DNA of 64,000 bases from GCA-002712965 sp913048525 (GTDB lineage Bacteria; Chloroflexota; Dehalococcoidia; Lucifugimonadales; UBA826): positions 6,461 through 70,460 of the forward strand of contig CAJWWP010000005.1 in NCBI GenBank assembly GCA_913048525.1, given 5' to 3'. The position numbers were made by a program, and so were the translations under genes. The notes beneath the pieces were generated by a model. It saw only the letters and a list, made by a program, of their open reading frames with translations. It made no database searches and was not told where the DNA came from. Positions 63,814-64,000 of the stretch are shown here, in pieces (the stretch's first letter is position 1; the number at the start of each line of letters is the position of its first letter).

Positions 63814-64000
63814 TGGAAGTTGAAAAAATCGCTTACTACACGTGGGGACGTTGAAGTACATGCAAGAAAGTGAGGGCGGAGCTCTCACAAGCCGGCTTCG
63901 AACTCTTGGAGAGAGACTTTTTCAAAGATACGTTCTCCCGAGATGAGCTAATTGAGATTATTGGATCTAGAAATCCCGAAGAGTTTTTTTCGTTCCGGAG
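63810..64000 (+). CDS. ArsC/Spx-like thioredoxin-fold protein with in-frame TGA (candidate selenoprotein), 3'-truncated
   Basis: Starting at the ATG overlapping the hom stop, the frame reads IAYYTWGR, then TGA (63852-63854), then STCKKVRAEL and on to the window edge as FELLERDFFKDTFSRDEL...GSRNPEEFFSFR. This is the ArsC/Spx fold: in relatives the position of the TGA is the first Cys of C-x-x-C. The second Cys is kept, giving U-x-x-C with Sec at residue 15. The frame after TGA is intact for 48 codons with family-specific motifs, so simple decay is unlikely. A hairpin with SECIS geometry follows. Role: probably thiol or selenol redox chemistry; true arsenate reduction is unproven. Confidence 0.7.
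63870..63888 (+). other. Bacterial SECIS-like hairpin
   Basis: GTGAGGGC (63870-63877) pairs with GCTCTCAC (63881-63888), eight pairs including one G-U, with a GGA loop. Its loop begins 24 bases after the TGA, within the known range for bacterial SECIS elements, and has G at the first two loop positions as those elements require. The hairpin lies inside the coding frame, as is normal in bacteria. Confidence 0.65.

Noticed and set aside
63852..63854. Plain pseudogene or frameshift reading of the ArsC-like gene
   Set aside because: There is a single stop, no frame change, intact family motifs on both sides, and a hairpin in the expected place; decay would not be expected to put the stop exactly at the CxxC position.
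63580..63888. Minus-strand frame opposite the end of hom and the ArsC-like gene
   Set aside because: It is the shadow of two well-supported plus-strand genes and has no family resemblance.
1..64000. tRNA or rRNA genes
   Set aside because: I found no T-loop-like GGTTCGAATCC context with matching acceptor stems and no rRNA-like stretch, but this was by eye and short tRNAs could be missed.

Overview
The window looks like a chromosomal stretch from an uncultured, probably marine member of the Chloroflexota, most likely the SAR202 lineage. The basis is the gene repertoire: enolase-superfamily dehydratases, a luciferase-like flavin monooxygenase, HpcH/HpaI aldolases, a sulfatase, a phosphotriesterase-like hydrolase and many MFS carriers beside bacterial housekeeping genes. 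The DNA is moderately AT-leaning, genes are tightly packed on both strands, and TTG and GTG starts are common. No rRNA, tRNA, CRISPR array, insertion sequence or phage gene was found. The taxonomic call is an inference; no marker-gene tree was possible.

Region 1 (about 1-27 kb) is a catabolic block. It carries a truncated alpha/beta hydrolase, two HpaI-type aldolases, a D-2-hydroxyacid dehydrogenase, an amidohydrolase, a PIG-L deacetylase coupled to a PD-(D/E)XK nuclease, an aldo/keto reductase, two SDRs, a dienelactone hydrolase, an amidase, two mandelate racemase-type enzymes, a sulfatase, a flavin monooxygenase, a GNAT and an NHL propeller. Five MFS carriers and one EamA/DMT carrier are interleaved. 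I saw no transcription factor. The picture is scavenging of varied organic acids, amides and sulfate esters, one carrier per small cluster.

Region 2 (about 27-32 kb) is a DNA-damage mutagenesis cassette: an ImuB-like inactive Y-family polymerase followed by a DnaE2-like polymerase, behind a perfect GAAC-N4-GTTC palindrome placed in the promoter spacer. Region 3 (about 32-44 kb) holds two very large FtsX-like permeases without an ATPase, fmt, and an MMPL/RND exporter. Region 4 (about 44-54.6 kb) has mutS2, thrB-lysC, two GT2 polyprenyl-phosphate glycosyltransferases, a TPR protein, a metallo-beta-lactamase-fold hydrolase, a CPBP protease and trpA-aroH.

Region 5 (about 54.6-60 kb) returns to catabolism (VOC protein, phosphotriesterase, FAH-family hydrolase, ThyX, a ThDP enzyme). 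It contains an intergenic stretch that looks like an independent structured small RNA gene. Region 6 (60-64 kb) is rpsF-ssb-rpsR, a membrane-anchored foldase-like protein, hom, and, cut by the window edge, an ArsC/Spx-like gene. That last gene has an in-frame TGA exactly where the first Cys of a CxxC motif is expected, followed at the right distance by a hairpin with bacterial SECIS geometry. It is the strongest candidate for something unusual here: a selenoprotein that routine ORF calling misses.
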